From: Lewinellaceae bacterium
GTDB taxonomy: Bacteria; Bacteroidota; Bacteroidia; Chitinophagales; Saprospiraceae
Direction of reading: 5' to 3'
Assembly (NCBI GenBank): GCA_020636325.1
Contig: JACJYC010000018.1
Location: 1-64,000, forward strand
DNA length: 64,000 nucleotides
Position numbers and translations under genes: made by a program. The notes under the pieces were generated by a model. It made no database searches. It saw only the letters and a list, made by a program, of their open reading frames with translations, and was not told the DNA's origin. Below are positions 8,741 through 18,233 of this stretch, in pieces (the first letter of the stretch is position 1; each line of letters starts with the position of its first letter).

Positions 8741-9301
8741 GTGACCGAAAAACAGTTAATCCAGGATTGCCGGAAGGGCGTCAAATCGAGCCAGTACCTG
8801 TTGGTACAGCGATACTCGGGGATGCTCCTGTCGGTTTGCCGGCGGTATGCACGCGATGAGGCGATGGCCAGGGACCTGCTGCAGGAAACCCTGATCCGGG
8901 TCTTCACGCATATCGACAAATACCAGCCCACGGGCTCTTTTGAGGCCTGGATGCGGCAGATAGCGATACGGCGATCCCTGCAATGGCTGGGTAAGGTCCA
9001 CTTTCAGCAGGAACAACAGGTGGATGCGTTACCGGATAACGAGCCTGAGGTTCCCGAAGTGTACGTCCGGATGGAGGTGGAGGAGATCATGCAACTGGTC
9101 CATTCCCTGCCGCCGGGTTTCCGTACGGTCTTCAACCTTTCCGCAGTGGAAGGGTACAGTCACCAGGAGATCGCCGAAATGCTGGGGATCTCCGAAAATA
9201 CCAGCCGCTCGCAGCTGATGCGGGCGCGAAAAATGTTGCAGGAAAAAATACGCGAATCCAAAAAAAACGGCTATCATGAAGTGGCCTCTATTCGAAAATA
9301 A
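8741..9301 (+). CDS. ECF sigma-70 factor
   Basis: A 186-residue extracytoplasmic-function sigma factor. Region 2 spans about 15-85 (YSGMLLSVCRRYARDEAMARDLLQETLIRVFTHIDKY, split by a normal helix pattern) and region 4 about 115-175 (LPPGFRTVFNLSAVEGYSHQ then EIAEMLGISENTSRSQLMRA, the helix-turn-helix). The start is a GTG at 8741, chosen because it gives the complete region 2; the next ATG would truncate it. The gene overlaps the next by 26 bases, a strong sign of translational coupling. That partner likely holds this factor inactive at the membrane (inference). Confidence 0.92.
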   Translation: MTEKQLIQDCRKGVKSSQYLLVQRYSGMLLSVCRRYARDEAMARDLLQETLIRVFTHIDKYQPTGSFEAWMRQIAIRRSLQWLGKVHFQQEQQVDALPDNEPEVPEVYVRMEVEEIMQLVHSLPPGFRTVFNLSAVEGYSHQEIAEMLGISENTSRSQLMRARKMLQEKIRESKKNGYHEVASIRK

Positions 9302-10883
9302 GATCGGAAAAGAAATGCAGGCACACCGCGCTGAAGTGGACGCGGATGCCGTCTGGGCTGCCATTGAACCGGCCGTGGACAAGATCAACAATAAGAAGAA
9401 AAAACGCAGGTTTGTCTTCTGGTTGTTCTTCGGCGCCTTGCTGCTTTCAGGCACCACTGCAGGCTATTGGTACTTTTTCCGGCCGGCTTTCCCCGGAGAT
9501 ACAGCAAACGACCAGATTGTCAATGCTATCGTTGATCCGGCCTATAATGGATCGGAAACCCATACCCTACCCGGCGATCCTTCCCAATCCGAAGCTGCGG
9601 AGAAAAAAGCTGAAGACGACAACAAAGCGAGCAGCCAACGGGCTGATGTTGCCGGTCACACACAGCAAAAAGTACAGGCTTCAGGTTCAGGTGTTCAATC
9701 TGTCAGGCACAGTGCGACCGCAACGCCGGAGTCCGCATCAACCGCCCCATCAAAAACGGCTCAAAGCGGTTCAAATAACGGCGTTAAGACGGGCCACCCC
9801 GCAACAGCCACCGTGCTGCCCCTGCAAGATGACTCCCGTTCAACTGTAAGCAATAATAATCATTCCGGTAACCCTAAGGCCTTGTCTGTCGACCCGGATC
9901 AAAACCAGGAAACGCGCCTCCTCCCCCCTATTGTCGCTGAACCAAACACGGATGTCAACCCCGGCCGGGATCCATCCGGCGAGCCTTTAACCATCGCTGA
10001 GCCGGAGAACACCGATGAGACGGCCGAGAACGCTTCAACCGCTCCAGAACCATCCGTTACTGATTCGGCGGCGACCGGGTCAATAGCCGATGTCCACGAC
10101 GATACACCGGCAACCCCGAATTCAGATGAAAACAACCCATTGATCCCACCCGCTCCGGTTCAGCGCAAGGCCTGGCAATTTTCGGCCGCGCTGCAAGGAG
10201 GGATTGCCTTTACCGACCGTAAATTGGAACCCCGGGCTGATTCCCACGGCACGGACTTGCTGAGCCTTCGCGAAAAAACAGAACGGCCGCTCGAAACGAC
10301 CCAACTGGGGGTGATGCTGGAAGCCCGCCACCGATCGGGATTTGAGCTGGCTGCAGGCCTTCAATACACCCGAATCAATGAACGCTTTCAATACCTGGGA
10401 GAATCCGTTGAAACGGACACGGTTTACGGCATCCAATTCCTGGTGAGAAACCTTTACGGGGAGATCGATACCATCTTCGGCGGGGTGCCGCTGAAACGCA
10501 CGACGACTTTCCGAAAAGAATATTACAACCACATCAACCTGATCGAGATTCCAATAATGGTGGGTTACCGCACTTCCGGAAGCGATCTTTCGTTCGGGGT
10601 GCGCGCCGGGGTGTTCCTGAACCTGAAAACCACGGCTACCGGTCAGGTACTGGATTACGCATCTGCGCCGGTGAATATCGAAGATGCGGGCATCATCAAA
10701 ACCAGGATCGGTTTGAGCTATTACCTGGGCCTGTCCGCTTCCTATAAAATAACGGACAACCTGGAAATCCACGTTTCGCCGTTCGCCCGCTTATTCCCCA
10801 AAAGCATCACGGAGGACAGTTATGACCTGCGGCAAAAATACCGGTTGTACGGATTGAGCGCCGGGGTCAGGTTGGGATTTTGA
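9276..10883 (+). CDS. Membrane-anchored outer-membrane-barrel protein, putative anti-sigma
   Basis: A 535-residue protein with an odd architecture. Residues 1-45 are a charged cytoplasmic segment ending in KKKKRR; 46-67 form one membrane helix (FVFWLFFGALLLSGTTAGYW); 70-295 are low-complexity, rich in Ser, Thr, Asn, Pro and Glu; about 298-535 have the alternating pattern of a PorT-like outer-membrane beta-barrel, ending GLSAGVRLGF with a terminal Phe. It overlaps the sigma-factor gene by 26 bases. The position and single helix suggest an anti-sigma factor, but the N-terminus matches no anti-sigma domain I can name. The fusion could link the outer membrane directly to the sigma factor across the periplasm (inference). 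Confidence 0.65.
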   Translation: MKWPLFENKIGKEMQAHRAEVDADAVWAAIEPAVDKINNKKKKRRFVFWLFFGALLLSGTTAGYWYFFRPAFPGDTANDQIVNAIVDPAYNGSETHTLPGDPSQSEAAEKKAEDDNKASSQRADVAGHTQQKVQASGSGVQSVRHSATATPESASTAPSKTAQSGSNNGVKTGHPATATVLPLQDDSRSTVSNNNHSGNPKALSVDPDQNQETRLLPPIVAEPNTDVNPGRDPSGEPLTIAEPENTDETAENASTAPEPSVTDSAATGSIADVHDDTPATPNSDENNPLIPPAPVQRKAWQFSAALQGGIAFTDRKLEPRADSHGTDLLSLREKTERPLETTQLGVMLEARHRSGFELAAGLQYTRINERFQYLGESVETDTVYGIQFLVRNLYGEIDTIFGGVPLKRTTTFRKEYYNHINLIEIPIMVGYRTSGSDLSFGVRAGVFLNLKTTATGQVLDYASAPVNIEDAGIIKTRIGLSYYLGLSASYKITDNLEIHVSPFARLFPKSITEDSYDLRQKYRLYGLSAGVRLGF

Positions 10884-10939
10884 GCGCTTTTTAAGGTTTA
10901 AGCCTAAACGGACGGTAAGCACGAGATGTTTTTTATTGA

Positions 10940-10978
10940 ACCACGACTTATTCCGCAAAAAGCGGGACAAGTCGTGGT
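10940..10978. terminator. Hairpin between convergent genes
   Basis: ACCACGACTT (10940-10949) pairs with AAGTCGTGGT (10969-10978), with an inner CCGC/GCGG pair around an A-rich loop. It lies between two convergent stop codons and would serve as a bidirectional terminator. Confidence 0.55.
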
Positions 10979-11048
10979 CAAAAATCTTTCAGTGTAAAAA
11001 TTTGGGATGACTCATGTTTCCCATTCTGATGGGATCTGAATGATCCGA

Positions 11049-11420
11049 TCACGATTTTTTCTTCTTTTTGGCTTCTGCCCGTTGAATATCATCTTTGATC
11101 CGGAATTGAACGATCCTCGTGATCAGTTCTGCGGGAAGCGGCTGATCAAGGGGAAACTGGACGGCGCCCTTCGAGCTTTTGTAACCCAAAAACTCTTTCT
11201 GGAAAGCTTCAATGCCCGAAGACGTCGGATAAAAGCCGATATGCGCCTTATAGCCTGCGAAATAGACCAGCACCGTATGCAGCTTGTAAGCCGGCATACC
11301 GTAACTGATGACTTCTTCAGCCTCCGGGGCAGCCGCCTGGATGATTACACGGATCTGCTCAAGTTTTTCCCGGACAGGTGAGGGGAAGGCGGCGATGTAA
11401 TGATTCACTTCGGGATTCAT
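11049..11420 (-). CDS. DUF1801 (YdhG-like) small protein
   Basis: A 123-residue cytoplasmic protein of the DUF1801/YdhG family. Typical blocks are VNHYIAAFPSPVREKLEQIR, EVISYGMPAYK (28-55) and HIGFYPTSSGIEAF, then PLPAELITRIVQFRIKDD. The very basic tail AEAKKKKKS is unusual but of low complexity. Family members have been linked to iron handling in Bacillus (frataxin-like Fra) and otherwise remain uncharacterised; no function is assigned here. It stands alone, convergent with the barrel gene. Confidence 0.8.
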   Translation of the reverse strand: MNPEVNHYIAAFPSPVREKLEQIRVIIQAAAPEAEEVISYGMPAYKLHTVLVYFAGYKAHIGFYPTSSGIEAFQKEFLGYKSSKGAVQFPLDQPLPAELITRIVQFRIKDDIQRAEAKKKKKS

Positions 11421-11460
11421 AAGTTTTCCTATTTTCTACTGCTCGAAGTTTTTATTCCGG

Positions 11461-12117
11461 TTACCGCGGGCTCAAAATCAACGCCATGCCCTGCTCATAT
11501 TTGGAAAAATTGACGGTACCCAGCAACCTGGCCGCGTCTTCGGCATTGAGTTGGATATCGGGATATTTCAGTTTTTTAGGGCATTCATAACGGCCGGTTG
11601 CCGATACCTCTACCGACTGGACCAGGTCGAGGCTCAACACGCGGAGTTTCTGGGTAAAATACTTGCCGTTCTCGCAGACGTTGGCATACCCCTTCCTGGG
11701 CTGCAGTTCGGATGGCGGTATCCCGATCCGGACCGTATCCAGTTGGTAAGCCCACGGGCCTTCGCGGCTCAGGCTTAGGTTGCGGAGTTCTTTTGAGACC
11801 AGGTCGTCGTATTTCAGGGACGAAATTTTGGGAACGATCTCCGGGTCGGTCGGATTGTATAAATTCTGGTTCAACTTCAGCCACTCCAGAGTGCCTTGTC
11901 TGGAAAAATCCTCCGAAAAGATCTTGTCCAACAGGGTTTGGGCATCGGCCAGATCCTGTTCCATATTGATGCTGAGCTCATTTTCGCCGAATTTCCAGTG
12001 GATATCGGTGGTTTTCACCCCTTCTTTTGAAAGGAACCAACCGACCGTCAATCCGATGATCAGCCCTGCCACGCCAACAGCAATATAATACTTGGTTTTT
12101 CCTGCTTCCTTTTCCAT
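11461..12117 (-). CDS. Hypothetical single-pass membrane protein
   Basis: A 218-residue protein not recognised. Residues 9-30 (YYIAVGVAGLIIGLTVGWFL) form one membrane helix near the N-terminus, leaving a soluble domain of about 185 residues probably outside the cytoplasm. That domain has two cysteines (VCENGKYF and YECPKKLK) that could pair. It lies 40 bases after the DUF1801 gene start on the same strand, so the two may be cotranscribed with this gene first. No catalytic motif seen. Confidence 0.6.
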   Translation of the reverse strand: MEKEAGKTKYYIAVGVAGLIIGLTVGWFLSKEGVKTTDIHWKFGENELSINMEQDLADAQTLLDKIFSEDFSRQGTLEWLKLNQNLYNPTDPEIVPKISSLKYDDLVSKELRNLSLSREGPWAYQLDTVRIGIPPSELQPRKGYANVCENGKYFTQKLRVLSLDLVQSVEVSATGRYECPKKLKYPDIQLNAEDAARLLGTVNFSKYEQGMALILSPR

Positions 12118-12352
12118 TGTTCAATACTTCTTGCCTAGCGAGGGTGAAGGTCCAGTATTTTCGTGAAATTGCCAAAACTCCGGTTTTAAAAGGTTCGGAC
12201 ACCTGAGTTTAACCCACAGTTCACCGAAACTTAATACCCCGGTTCTCAAAATTGCCCTAGCTTGGCTTTCCGAAAACAACGGCAAAACCATCTTTCTCCC
12301 TATGGCTTATTATAAAATCATAAAGGGATTGGATCAGGAAGGATAGAATCGT

Positions 12353-14092
12353 TCACTTTTCATGCACCACCCTACCCCTGAATAAGGTCATCACGACTTC
12401 TGTATTGTAAATTTCAAACCGGGAACAGGTGAAAATATCCCGGTCCAAAACGATCAGGTCGGCCAATTTGCCGGGTTCCAGCGTTCCACACTCCGCTTCC
12501 CGAAAAGTGAGCCAGGCGCCGTTGCGGGTATATCCCTCCACTACCGTCCGGACATCGGTCAGGTGCTGGGGCGTCCAGGGTTCCCGTTCAATGCTGTCGG
12601 GGCCGCGGCGGGTGACCGCCACCTGCATGGCATCGAAGGGGTCCATGGTACTGACGTCCCAGTCGCTGCCGAAAACCAGCCGCGCTCCTGATCCGGCCAT
12701 CGTACCGATGGGATATTGCCATTCACTGCGTTCTTTCCCGAGATAGGGAAAGTTGAGGTCGGTCATATAGGTGTCTTCCAAAGTCGCCCAGAGCGCCTGA
12801 AAATTGGCCGTCACATCGAGGGCTTTGAACCGGGGAATATCGCCGGGGTGGATCACGTGCAAATGGGCGATGTGGTGACGACTGTCGCGAACGCCGTTTT
12901 CCCGGCGGGCCTGTTCAAAGGCATCCAGCGTCATGCGGATGCCGCGGTCGCCGATGGCGTGCACGTGGACCTGGATACCGGCCTTGTCCAAAGCGGCAAT
13001 GGCTTCATTCGCGGTTTTCGGGTCGGCATTGGCCATTCCCTTATTGTCCGGTTGGTGCGAATACGGCTCAAGCATAGCGGCAGTGGTGCCTTCCACAACG
13101 CCATCCATAAACAACTTGACCTGATCAAACCGGATGTCGGTCGCCGGTTCAGGGTTTTCTTTGAGCCTGGATTTGTATTTTTCATTCAACCGAACGACCT
13201 CCGCGACACCATCAGCTCCTTTGGAAATATCCCCGTAAATGGAAATGCTGACATGGGCTGAGAGTTCGCCCCGCTTCGCCAGTTCAAGGTAAGCCTCAAT
13301 ATAATCTTCTGATGCGGAAGCTTCCACCAGGTTGGTAATCCCAAGAGAATTGGCCAACTGAAGAGTGCGTTTCAGTGCGGCAACCAGTTCTTCATGGGCA
13401 GGTTTCGGGATCAGTTTCGAAACCAGGTCCATAGCATCTTCCCGCAAAGCTCCCGAAGGCGCTTTGGTCACCGGATCGCGTTCTATGCGGCCGTTGGGCG
13501 GATCAGGCGTTGCGGCAGTTATGCCGGCCAATTGCAGCGCTTTGGTATTCACCCAGGCGGAGTGGCCATCGGAAGAGGTTACGTACGCGGGTCGGTCGGG
13601 TATGATCTTGTCCAGCCATTCCCGGCGGGGATTCCCATCCGGAAAAACAGGCAGCCAGAAGTTATCCGCCCGGATCCATTCCTTTTCCGGATGGGCAAGT
13701 GCGTATCGTTCGATGACAGCAAATATGGTATCGCGGTCCAGGATATCGGCCAGGTTGCAGCCTGCAAGCGCCAATCCGCCGGAAACCGGATGAACGTGAG
13801 CGTCCGTAAACCCGGGCAAGAGCGTTTTACCCTGCAGATCGATGACCCTGGTTTTGGGTCCGATCAGGCCTTTCGCATCTTCTTCCGATCCGGCAAACAA
13901 GATCCGTTCTCCCTTCACGGCCAGCGCCTCTACGACTTCGTCCGGTCCGGACAGGGTATGGATCCGCCCGTTTTGAAACAGCATATCAGCCTGGTCCGAT
14001 GCCGATGCCTGGGAAGGGCGACAGGATGAAAACTGAACCAACAACCACAGCAACACCGTACCGGCGACCAACCCTTTTAAACATCTTGCCAT
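12353..14092 (-). CDS. YtcJ-like amidohydrolase lipoprotein
   Basis: A 579-residue amidohydrolase-superfamily enzyme (amidohydrolase 3, YtcJ/LAF3 group). The signal peptide ends FSSC (Cys24), predicting a lipoprotein. The metal HxH lies in GFTDAHVHPVSG (His99, His101); other family blocks are IRADNFWLP, ITNLVEASASEDYIEAY, VHVHAIGDRGIRMTLDAFE, HHIAHLHVIHPGDIPRF, FGSDWDVSTMDPF and EPGKLADLIVLDRD. The length is normal. Family substrates are mostly unknown amides or ureas. It is 23 bases from the permease gene on the same strand, so the two are probably cotranscribed with the permease first. Confidence 0.85.
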   Translation of the reverse strand: MARCLKGLVAGTVLLWLLVQFSSCRPSQASASDQADMLFQNGRIHTLSGPDEVVEALAVKGERILFAGSEEDAKGLIGPKTRVIDLQGKTLLPGFTDAHVHPVSGGLALAGCNLADILDRDTIFAVIERYALAHPEKEWIRADNFWLPVFPDGNPRREWLDKIIPDRPAYVTSSDGHSAWVNTKALQLAGITAATPDPPNGRIERDPVTKAPSGALREDAMDLVSKLIPKPAHEELVAALKRTLQLANSLGITNLVEASASEDYIEAYLELAKRGELSAHVSISIYGDISKGADGVAEVVRLNEKYKSRLKENPEPATDIRFDQVKLFMDGVVEGTTAAMLEPYSHQPDNKGMANADPKTANEAIAALDKAGIQVHVHAIGDRGIRMTLDAFEQARRENGVRDSRHHIAHLHVIHPGDIPRFKALDVTANFQALWATLEDTYMTDLNFPYLGKERSEWQYPIGTMAGSGARLVFGSDWDVSTMDPFDAMQVAVTRRGPDSIEREPWTPQHLTDVRTVVEGYTRNGAWLTFREAECGTLEPGKLADLIVLDRDIFTCSRFEIYNTEVVMTLFRGRVVHEK

Positions 14093-14115
14093 CAGCTGCC
14101 CATTCTATTGGTTTT

Positions 14116-16581
14116 CTAATCTTCCCGAAGGGATTTCACCGGATTGGCGATCGTGGCCCTCATGGTCTGAAGGTAGATCACCAATAACAACGCGGCATAA
14201 ACCGAAGCAACCGCAACCAGGTACACCCAGGGAGAAATCTCGATATGGTAGGCAAAATTCTCCAGCCATTCCTTTACCCACCGGTAACTCAGCGGTACAG
14301 CCGCAGCGGCAGCTACAGCCAGCACCACCAGGTATTCCCGGCTCATCAATCCGGTGAGCGACCCCAGGTCGGCCCCGATCACCCGGCGGATAGCCAGTTC
14401 CTTCGACCTCCGTCTCAGGGCATAAGCCACCAGGCTGACCAGCCCGAGAAAGGCGATCAGCACCGCGATCAGGGCCAGGGTGCTCAGGAGCCTGAGTTGC
14501 ACCCGATCCTGGTCGTAAAGCCGGTTGAACAGGTCATCCAGGAAATCGTATTCGAGGGCGTACGGAAACAGGCCGTTCCAGGCGTCTTCAATCCCGGCCA
14601 TGGTTTTTTCCAGGTCCCGGGTGTCCACCTTGACGAGGATCGTCCGGAGCCAGATAGGCTCGATGACCATGACCAGCGGGTCGACCTTGTTCTTCAGGGA
14701 TTCCTGGTGATAGTCCCGGATGACGCCCGCAACGGGCCCGAACGCCAATCTGTAATCGCCGATCGACCAGTTGATCTCCTTTCCAAGGGCTTCTTCCGGC
14801 GATTGCCAGCCCAATTGTTTCATCGCCGTTTCATTGATCAGGTATTGCTTGGGGCTTTCTGCCAGGTAATTGTTCACCGTCAGGTTCTCGTTGAATTCGG
14901 GGGCAGGTTTCAATTTCACCTTGGCGGTAAAGTCCTCACCCGCCTCCAGTTCCAGGCCCATCATGTCCACAAAATCCGGGTCGATGACCTGGATATCCAT
15001 CATAGGCGCCTGGGTGGGGTCTTCATTGGCTCCCCTGACCAGCACGGGCCCCGAATCCCTGATCTCGGTGGAAGGCGTTTGCATGCAGGCCGCTACTCCG
15101 GTGACCCCGGGAACGGATTGCAGCCGGTTTTTGAGCGCGAGGTATTGGTCCGTTACCCTATCCGGCACGGTGGAGATGGCCAGGATCTGTTCGGGTTTGA
15201 GGCCGAGGTTGAGGTCCTGAATGTACCGGAACTGGAGATGAGCGACGATTGCGCTGCCGATCAAAACAATGGCCACACAAAACTGCACGGCGATCAGCAG
15301 CCTTTTGACGTTGATGCTTCCCGCTCCGGATCTCAGGGTCCAGTTTTGCCCCATCCGGATCACCTGAAGGGCGCGTACGGAAGCCGCCAGTACGGCCGGT
15401 AAAACCCCGGCCAGCAATCCGCTCAGGATCGCAATGCCCAACAACACCGGCGCCAAAAACAGGAGAGGCGGAAGAATGGAAATGCCCGTCAGGCGGGTGA
15501 AGGCCGGAAATACCAGCCCAGCGATCAGGGCGCCTGCAGCCAGCGCGGCGAAGCTCCAAACGATCGTTTCCGAAACGGCGCCCAGGACCAGTTGCCCTTT
15601 CCGTGCGCCCAATACGCTGCGCACGCCCAGTTCTTTGCCTCTGGTCATGGTCAGGGCGGCGCTCATATTGGCAAAATTGACCAGGGCGATGAGCCAGACA
15701 AAGAGGCCTACCCAGAAGAAGATCCGGATATAAGCCGCATCACCGTTGGGCACGATTTCACGGGCCAGGTGGGAATGCAGGTGGATATCCTTCAGGCGCT
15801 GAAACGGAAAAGTAAGCGTTCGGGTGCTTTCCGGGACAGCATGCTTGCTGATAAAATCGGGCATTTTGGCTTCCACAGCCGCAATATCGGCGCCTTCCCG
15901 CAGCAAGGTGTACACGTAGGCCCAGCCTGAGCGCTCTTCAGGCCCGCCGAAGGAAAAGAGCATATCGATAGGCAGGTGAGTATTGACCGGCAGGTCGCTG
16001 ATCACCCCGGTTACCCGGTAAATCTGTTCTTCGGGCGTCCAGTTTCCCGTTACATTGATTTCTTTTCCGAGCACCTGCGTTCCGGAGAAGTATTTCCGGG
16101 CCAGGGACTCGGTCAGCACCACCGAGTGCGGTTCTGCCAGAGCCGTTTTGGGGTCTCCTTCGACCATCGGCAGGTCAAAAACGTCGAAAACGTCGTGATC
16201 TGTGATGTAGGCGTACCTGGGTTTGAACCGCTTTTCTCCGATCCGGATATATTTTTGCTCCTGGTTCTGAAAGCGGATCAATTTTTCGATTTCGGGGATT
16301 TCCGCCGGCAGGTCGTTGATATACGGCTCGGGTATTCTGGCGAAATGGACCTCAAAATCCTTTCCCGAGCTGATGTGGTAGGTCGGCCGGTAGATCCTGT
16401 CTGCTTTTTTATGGAAATTCTCGTAGGTCATTTCCTGATTCAGGTACAGGATGGACAGGATGATCACCGCAAACGCGACGGACAACCCGGCAATGTTCAG
16501 GGTATGATAAAAGGCGTGCTTGCGGAAGTGCCGGACAGCGCTTTTGACGGCAAAAACAGGGCGAACGGAAGAATTGGACAT
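14116..16581 (-). CDS. MacB/FtsX-type ABC transporter permease
   Basis: A 821-residue permease of the large Bacteroidota type, with two periplasmic core domains and eight predicted membrane helices: one near 35, three around 285-420, one at about 425-450 and three around 680-820 (the FtsX fold twice). MTRGKELGVRSVLGARKGQL and RRRSKELAIRRVIGADLGSL are the two coupling-helix motifs that contact an ATPase. I use the ATG at 16581 (MSNSSVRPVFAVKSAVRHFR); an earlier start adds a hydrophobic ten residues. No ATP-binding subunit is encoded nearby, so it must use one encoded elsewhere. MacB-like systems move peptides or lipoproteins, or sense stress. Confidence 0.88.
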   Translation of the reverse strand: MSNSSVRPVFAVKSAVRHFRKHAFYHTLNIAGLSVAFAVIILSILYLNQEMTYENFHKKADRIYRPTYHISSGKDFEVHFARIPEPYINDLPAEIPEIEKLIRFQNQEQKYIRIGEKRFKPRYAYITDHDVFDVFDLPMVEGDPKTALAEPHSVVLTESLARKYFSGTQVLGKEINVTGNWTPEEQIYRVTGVISDLPVNTHLPIDMLFSFGGPEERSGWAYVYTLLREGADIAAVEAKMPDFISKHAVPESTRTLTFPFQRLKDIHLHSHLAREIVPNGDAAYIRIFFWVGLFVWLIALVNFANMSAALTMTRGKELGVRSVLGARKGQLVLGAVSETIVWSFAALAAGALIAGLVFPAFTRLTGISILPPLLFLAPVLLGIAILSGLLAGVLPAVLAASVRALQVIRMGQNWTLRSGAGSINVKRLLIAVQFCVAIVLIGSAIVAHLQFRYIQDLNLGLKPEQILAISTVPDRVTDQYLALKNRLQSVPGVTGVAACMQTPSTEIRDSGPVLVRGANEDPTQAPMMDIQVIDPDFVDMMGLELEAGEDFTAKVKLKPAPEFNENLTVNNYLAESPKQYLINETAMKQLGWQSPEEALGKEINWSIGDYRLAFGPVAGVIRDYHQESLKNKVDPLVMVIEPIWLRTILVKVDTRDLEKTMAGIEDAWNGLFPYALEYDFLDDLFNRLYDQDRVQLRLLSTLALIAVLIAFLGLVSLVAYALRRRSKELAIRRVIGADLGSLTGLMSREYLVVLAVAAAAAVPLSYRWVKEWLENFAYHIEISPWVYLVAVASVYAALLLVIYLQTMRATIANPVKSLRED

Positions 16582-16770
16582 TGTGGATATGATTATGTTT
16601 ATAATGCCCAATAGTCAAATGGCGGCTCTCGGCAGTTGAAAGTCGGCTTCATTTACAGATCGGGCGAACAATCGCGGTTTTTCCGCTCCTAAATATAGGA
16701 CATTTTTGGTGAATTGTATCCTTCCATCAGCGATTCCCGGTAACGGCCCCCCAGAGATAGCGGATTTGAT

Positions 16771-16778
16771 TACCTTTG
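16771..16778 (+). promoter_or_regulatory. Bacteroidota -7 box for the PmoA-family gene
   Basis: TACCTTTG matches TAnnTTTG exactly, 27 bases before the ATG at 16806. No clear -33 TTTG. Confidence 0.5.
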
Positions 16779-16805
16779 GTTGGATCAACTCAAAACCGAT
16801 TGCCC

Positions 16806-18062
16806 ATGGCGCTGCCTTCCATGTCCATTTCCCGTTTTTCCAGCCTGATGCTGATATTCATCCTTGCAAACCTCCTGGCAGCTTGCACCGGATCCCGGTT
16901 CATTACCGGCAATCAGGTCGAAATAGATGCCGGCAAGTACGACCGGGATCATTCCATTGTACGGCTTCCTGCAATACCGGGGTTAAAACGCAACGCCCTT
17001 CTGGCCCTGCAGCATCCGGACAACGGGCATTTGACGCCCGTGCAGCGGAATGAGGAAGGGGAAGGCTTTTTCATACTGGACGAACCGCTTGGGCATGGTC
17101 AGAAGCGGACCTATCGATTGGTGAAACCCGATAAAAAAGCAGCCGGGGGCTTCAAGGTGGAGTCCCGGGACGGCGACCTGATCACTTCGGCAAATGAGAA
17201 AAATGTGCTCACTTATCATATGGACACGCAGCATCCGCCCCCCGGCAACCCGGATTTTTACCGGCGCAGCGGCTATATCGATCCGTTGTACAATCCGGCC
17301 GGACAGGCGCTGACCGACGGTTTCCCGCTGGGGCATATGCACCAGCACGCCCTGTTCTTTGCCTACACCAATACCACCTACCGGGATTCTTTCACGGATT
17401 TTTGGAACCAACACCTGCAGAAAGCGACCGTAGCCTTCGAAAAGCTGGAAAAAACCGAAAGCGGCCCCGTTTTTGCCGGTTTTACCACCCGCCAGATCCA
17501 CAGCAGCAACCAATTCGGGCCGGTGCTGGCGGAGGAATGGCAGGTTGCGTCCTTCCAGCCCGGGGACTATTACATCACCGACCTGCGAACCACCCAGAAC
17601 ATCATCGGCAAGTATCCGCTGAGGATCAATGAATACCACTACGGGGCGCTGGGCATCCGGGGCAGTGCAGAGTGGAACGAATCCGACACGTTGCGCTTTA
17701 CCAATCCCATGCAGGTACTGACCAGCGAAGGAGTCCGGGACCGGGAAAAGGCCAATCATTCCCGCCCGCGCTGGACGGCCGTTTACGGCAAAATAGGCGG
17801 AAAGTGGGCCGGTCTGGCCGTGCTGGACCATCCGGACAATTTCAGGCACCCCACCCCCATTCGGGTCCACCCGGACATGCCCTATTTCAGCGTATCGCCG
17901 ATGGTGTTGGGCGCTTATTCCCTGGATCCGGGGCAGACTTACCGGTTCAGGTACCGGGTAGTGGCCTTTGAAGGCGAGCCGGATGCGGACCTGTTGGAAA
18001 AACTTTGGCGGGATTACGCGGAGCCGGTCCGGGCGAAATGGATGACCGGAAACAAGGATTAA
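16806..18062 (+). CDS. PmoA-family (DUF6807-like) lipoprotein
   Basis: A 418-residue secreted lipoprotein; the signal peptide ends LLAAC. The ATG at 16806 gives MALPSMSISRF; an in-frame codon 30 bases upstream is also possible. The body has the DUF6807/PmoA-family pattern: FPLGHMHQHALFFAYTNTTY with paired histidines near 165-175 counted from this start, DYYITDLRTTQNIIG, LGIRGSAEW, and VLDHPDNFRHPTPIRVHPDM. This family is annotated in databases as methane oxygenase PmoA, but it is unrelated to the membrane methane monooxygenase in any demonstrated way; related proteins sit in sugar-degradation loci. Function unknown. It is monocistronic with its own promoter box. Confidence 0.7.
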   Translation: MALPSMSISRFSSLMLIFILANLLAACTGSRFITGNQVEIDAGKYDRDHSIVRLPAIPGLKRNALLALQHPDNGHLTPVQRNEEGEGFFILDEPLGHGQKRTYRLVKPDKKAAGGFKVESRDGDLITSANEKNVLTYHMDTQHPPPGNPDFYRRSGYIDPLYNPAGQALTDGFPLGHMHQHALFFAYTNTTYRDSFTDFWNQHLQKATVAFEKLEKTESGPVFAGFTTRQIHSSNQFGPVLAEEWQVASFQPGDYYITDLRTTQNIIGKYPLRINEYHYGALGIRGSAEWNESDTLRFTNPMQVLTSEGVRDREKANHSRPRWTAVYGKIGGKWAGLAVLDHPDNFRHPTPIRVHPDMPYFSVSPMVLGAYSLDPGQTYRFRYRVVAFEGEPDADLLEKLWRDYAEPVRAKWMTGNKD

Positions 18063-18103
18063 AACTTTTTTTTACAAAAATTATAAAATTAAAACATATT
18101 TTG

Positions 18104-18111
18104 TATCTTTG
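18104..18111 (+). promoter_or_regulatory. Bacteroidota -7 box in a long intergenic region
   Basis: TATCTTTG, an exact match, lies in AT-rich DNA after the PmoA-family gene. The nearest ATG is at 18123, only 12 bases downstream. No long gene follows until 18457. Confidence 0.5.
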
Positions 18112-18122
18112 TGAAGTCAAAG

Positions 18123-18233
18123 ATGCAAATCTTATTTCTGCTCAAAGTCGCAAAGCCCGACCGGGCCATCATCGTCGAATTTCACATACTGTTTTTACCG
18201 GTAAAATGCGGTTTATGCCGCCACTCTGGATAA
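18123..18233 (+). CDS. Possible 36-residue leaderless peptide
   Basis: A short frame MQILFLLKVAKPDRAIIVEF, continuing to a TAA at 18231, starts 12 bases after an exact -7 box. It is mostly hydrophobic and holds a CGLC pair near its end. It has no recognisable homology and could be chance; the promoter is the only support. Confidence 0.2.
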   Translation: MQILFLLKVAKPDRAIIVEFHILFLPVKCGLCRHSG

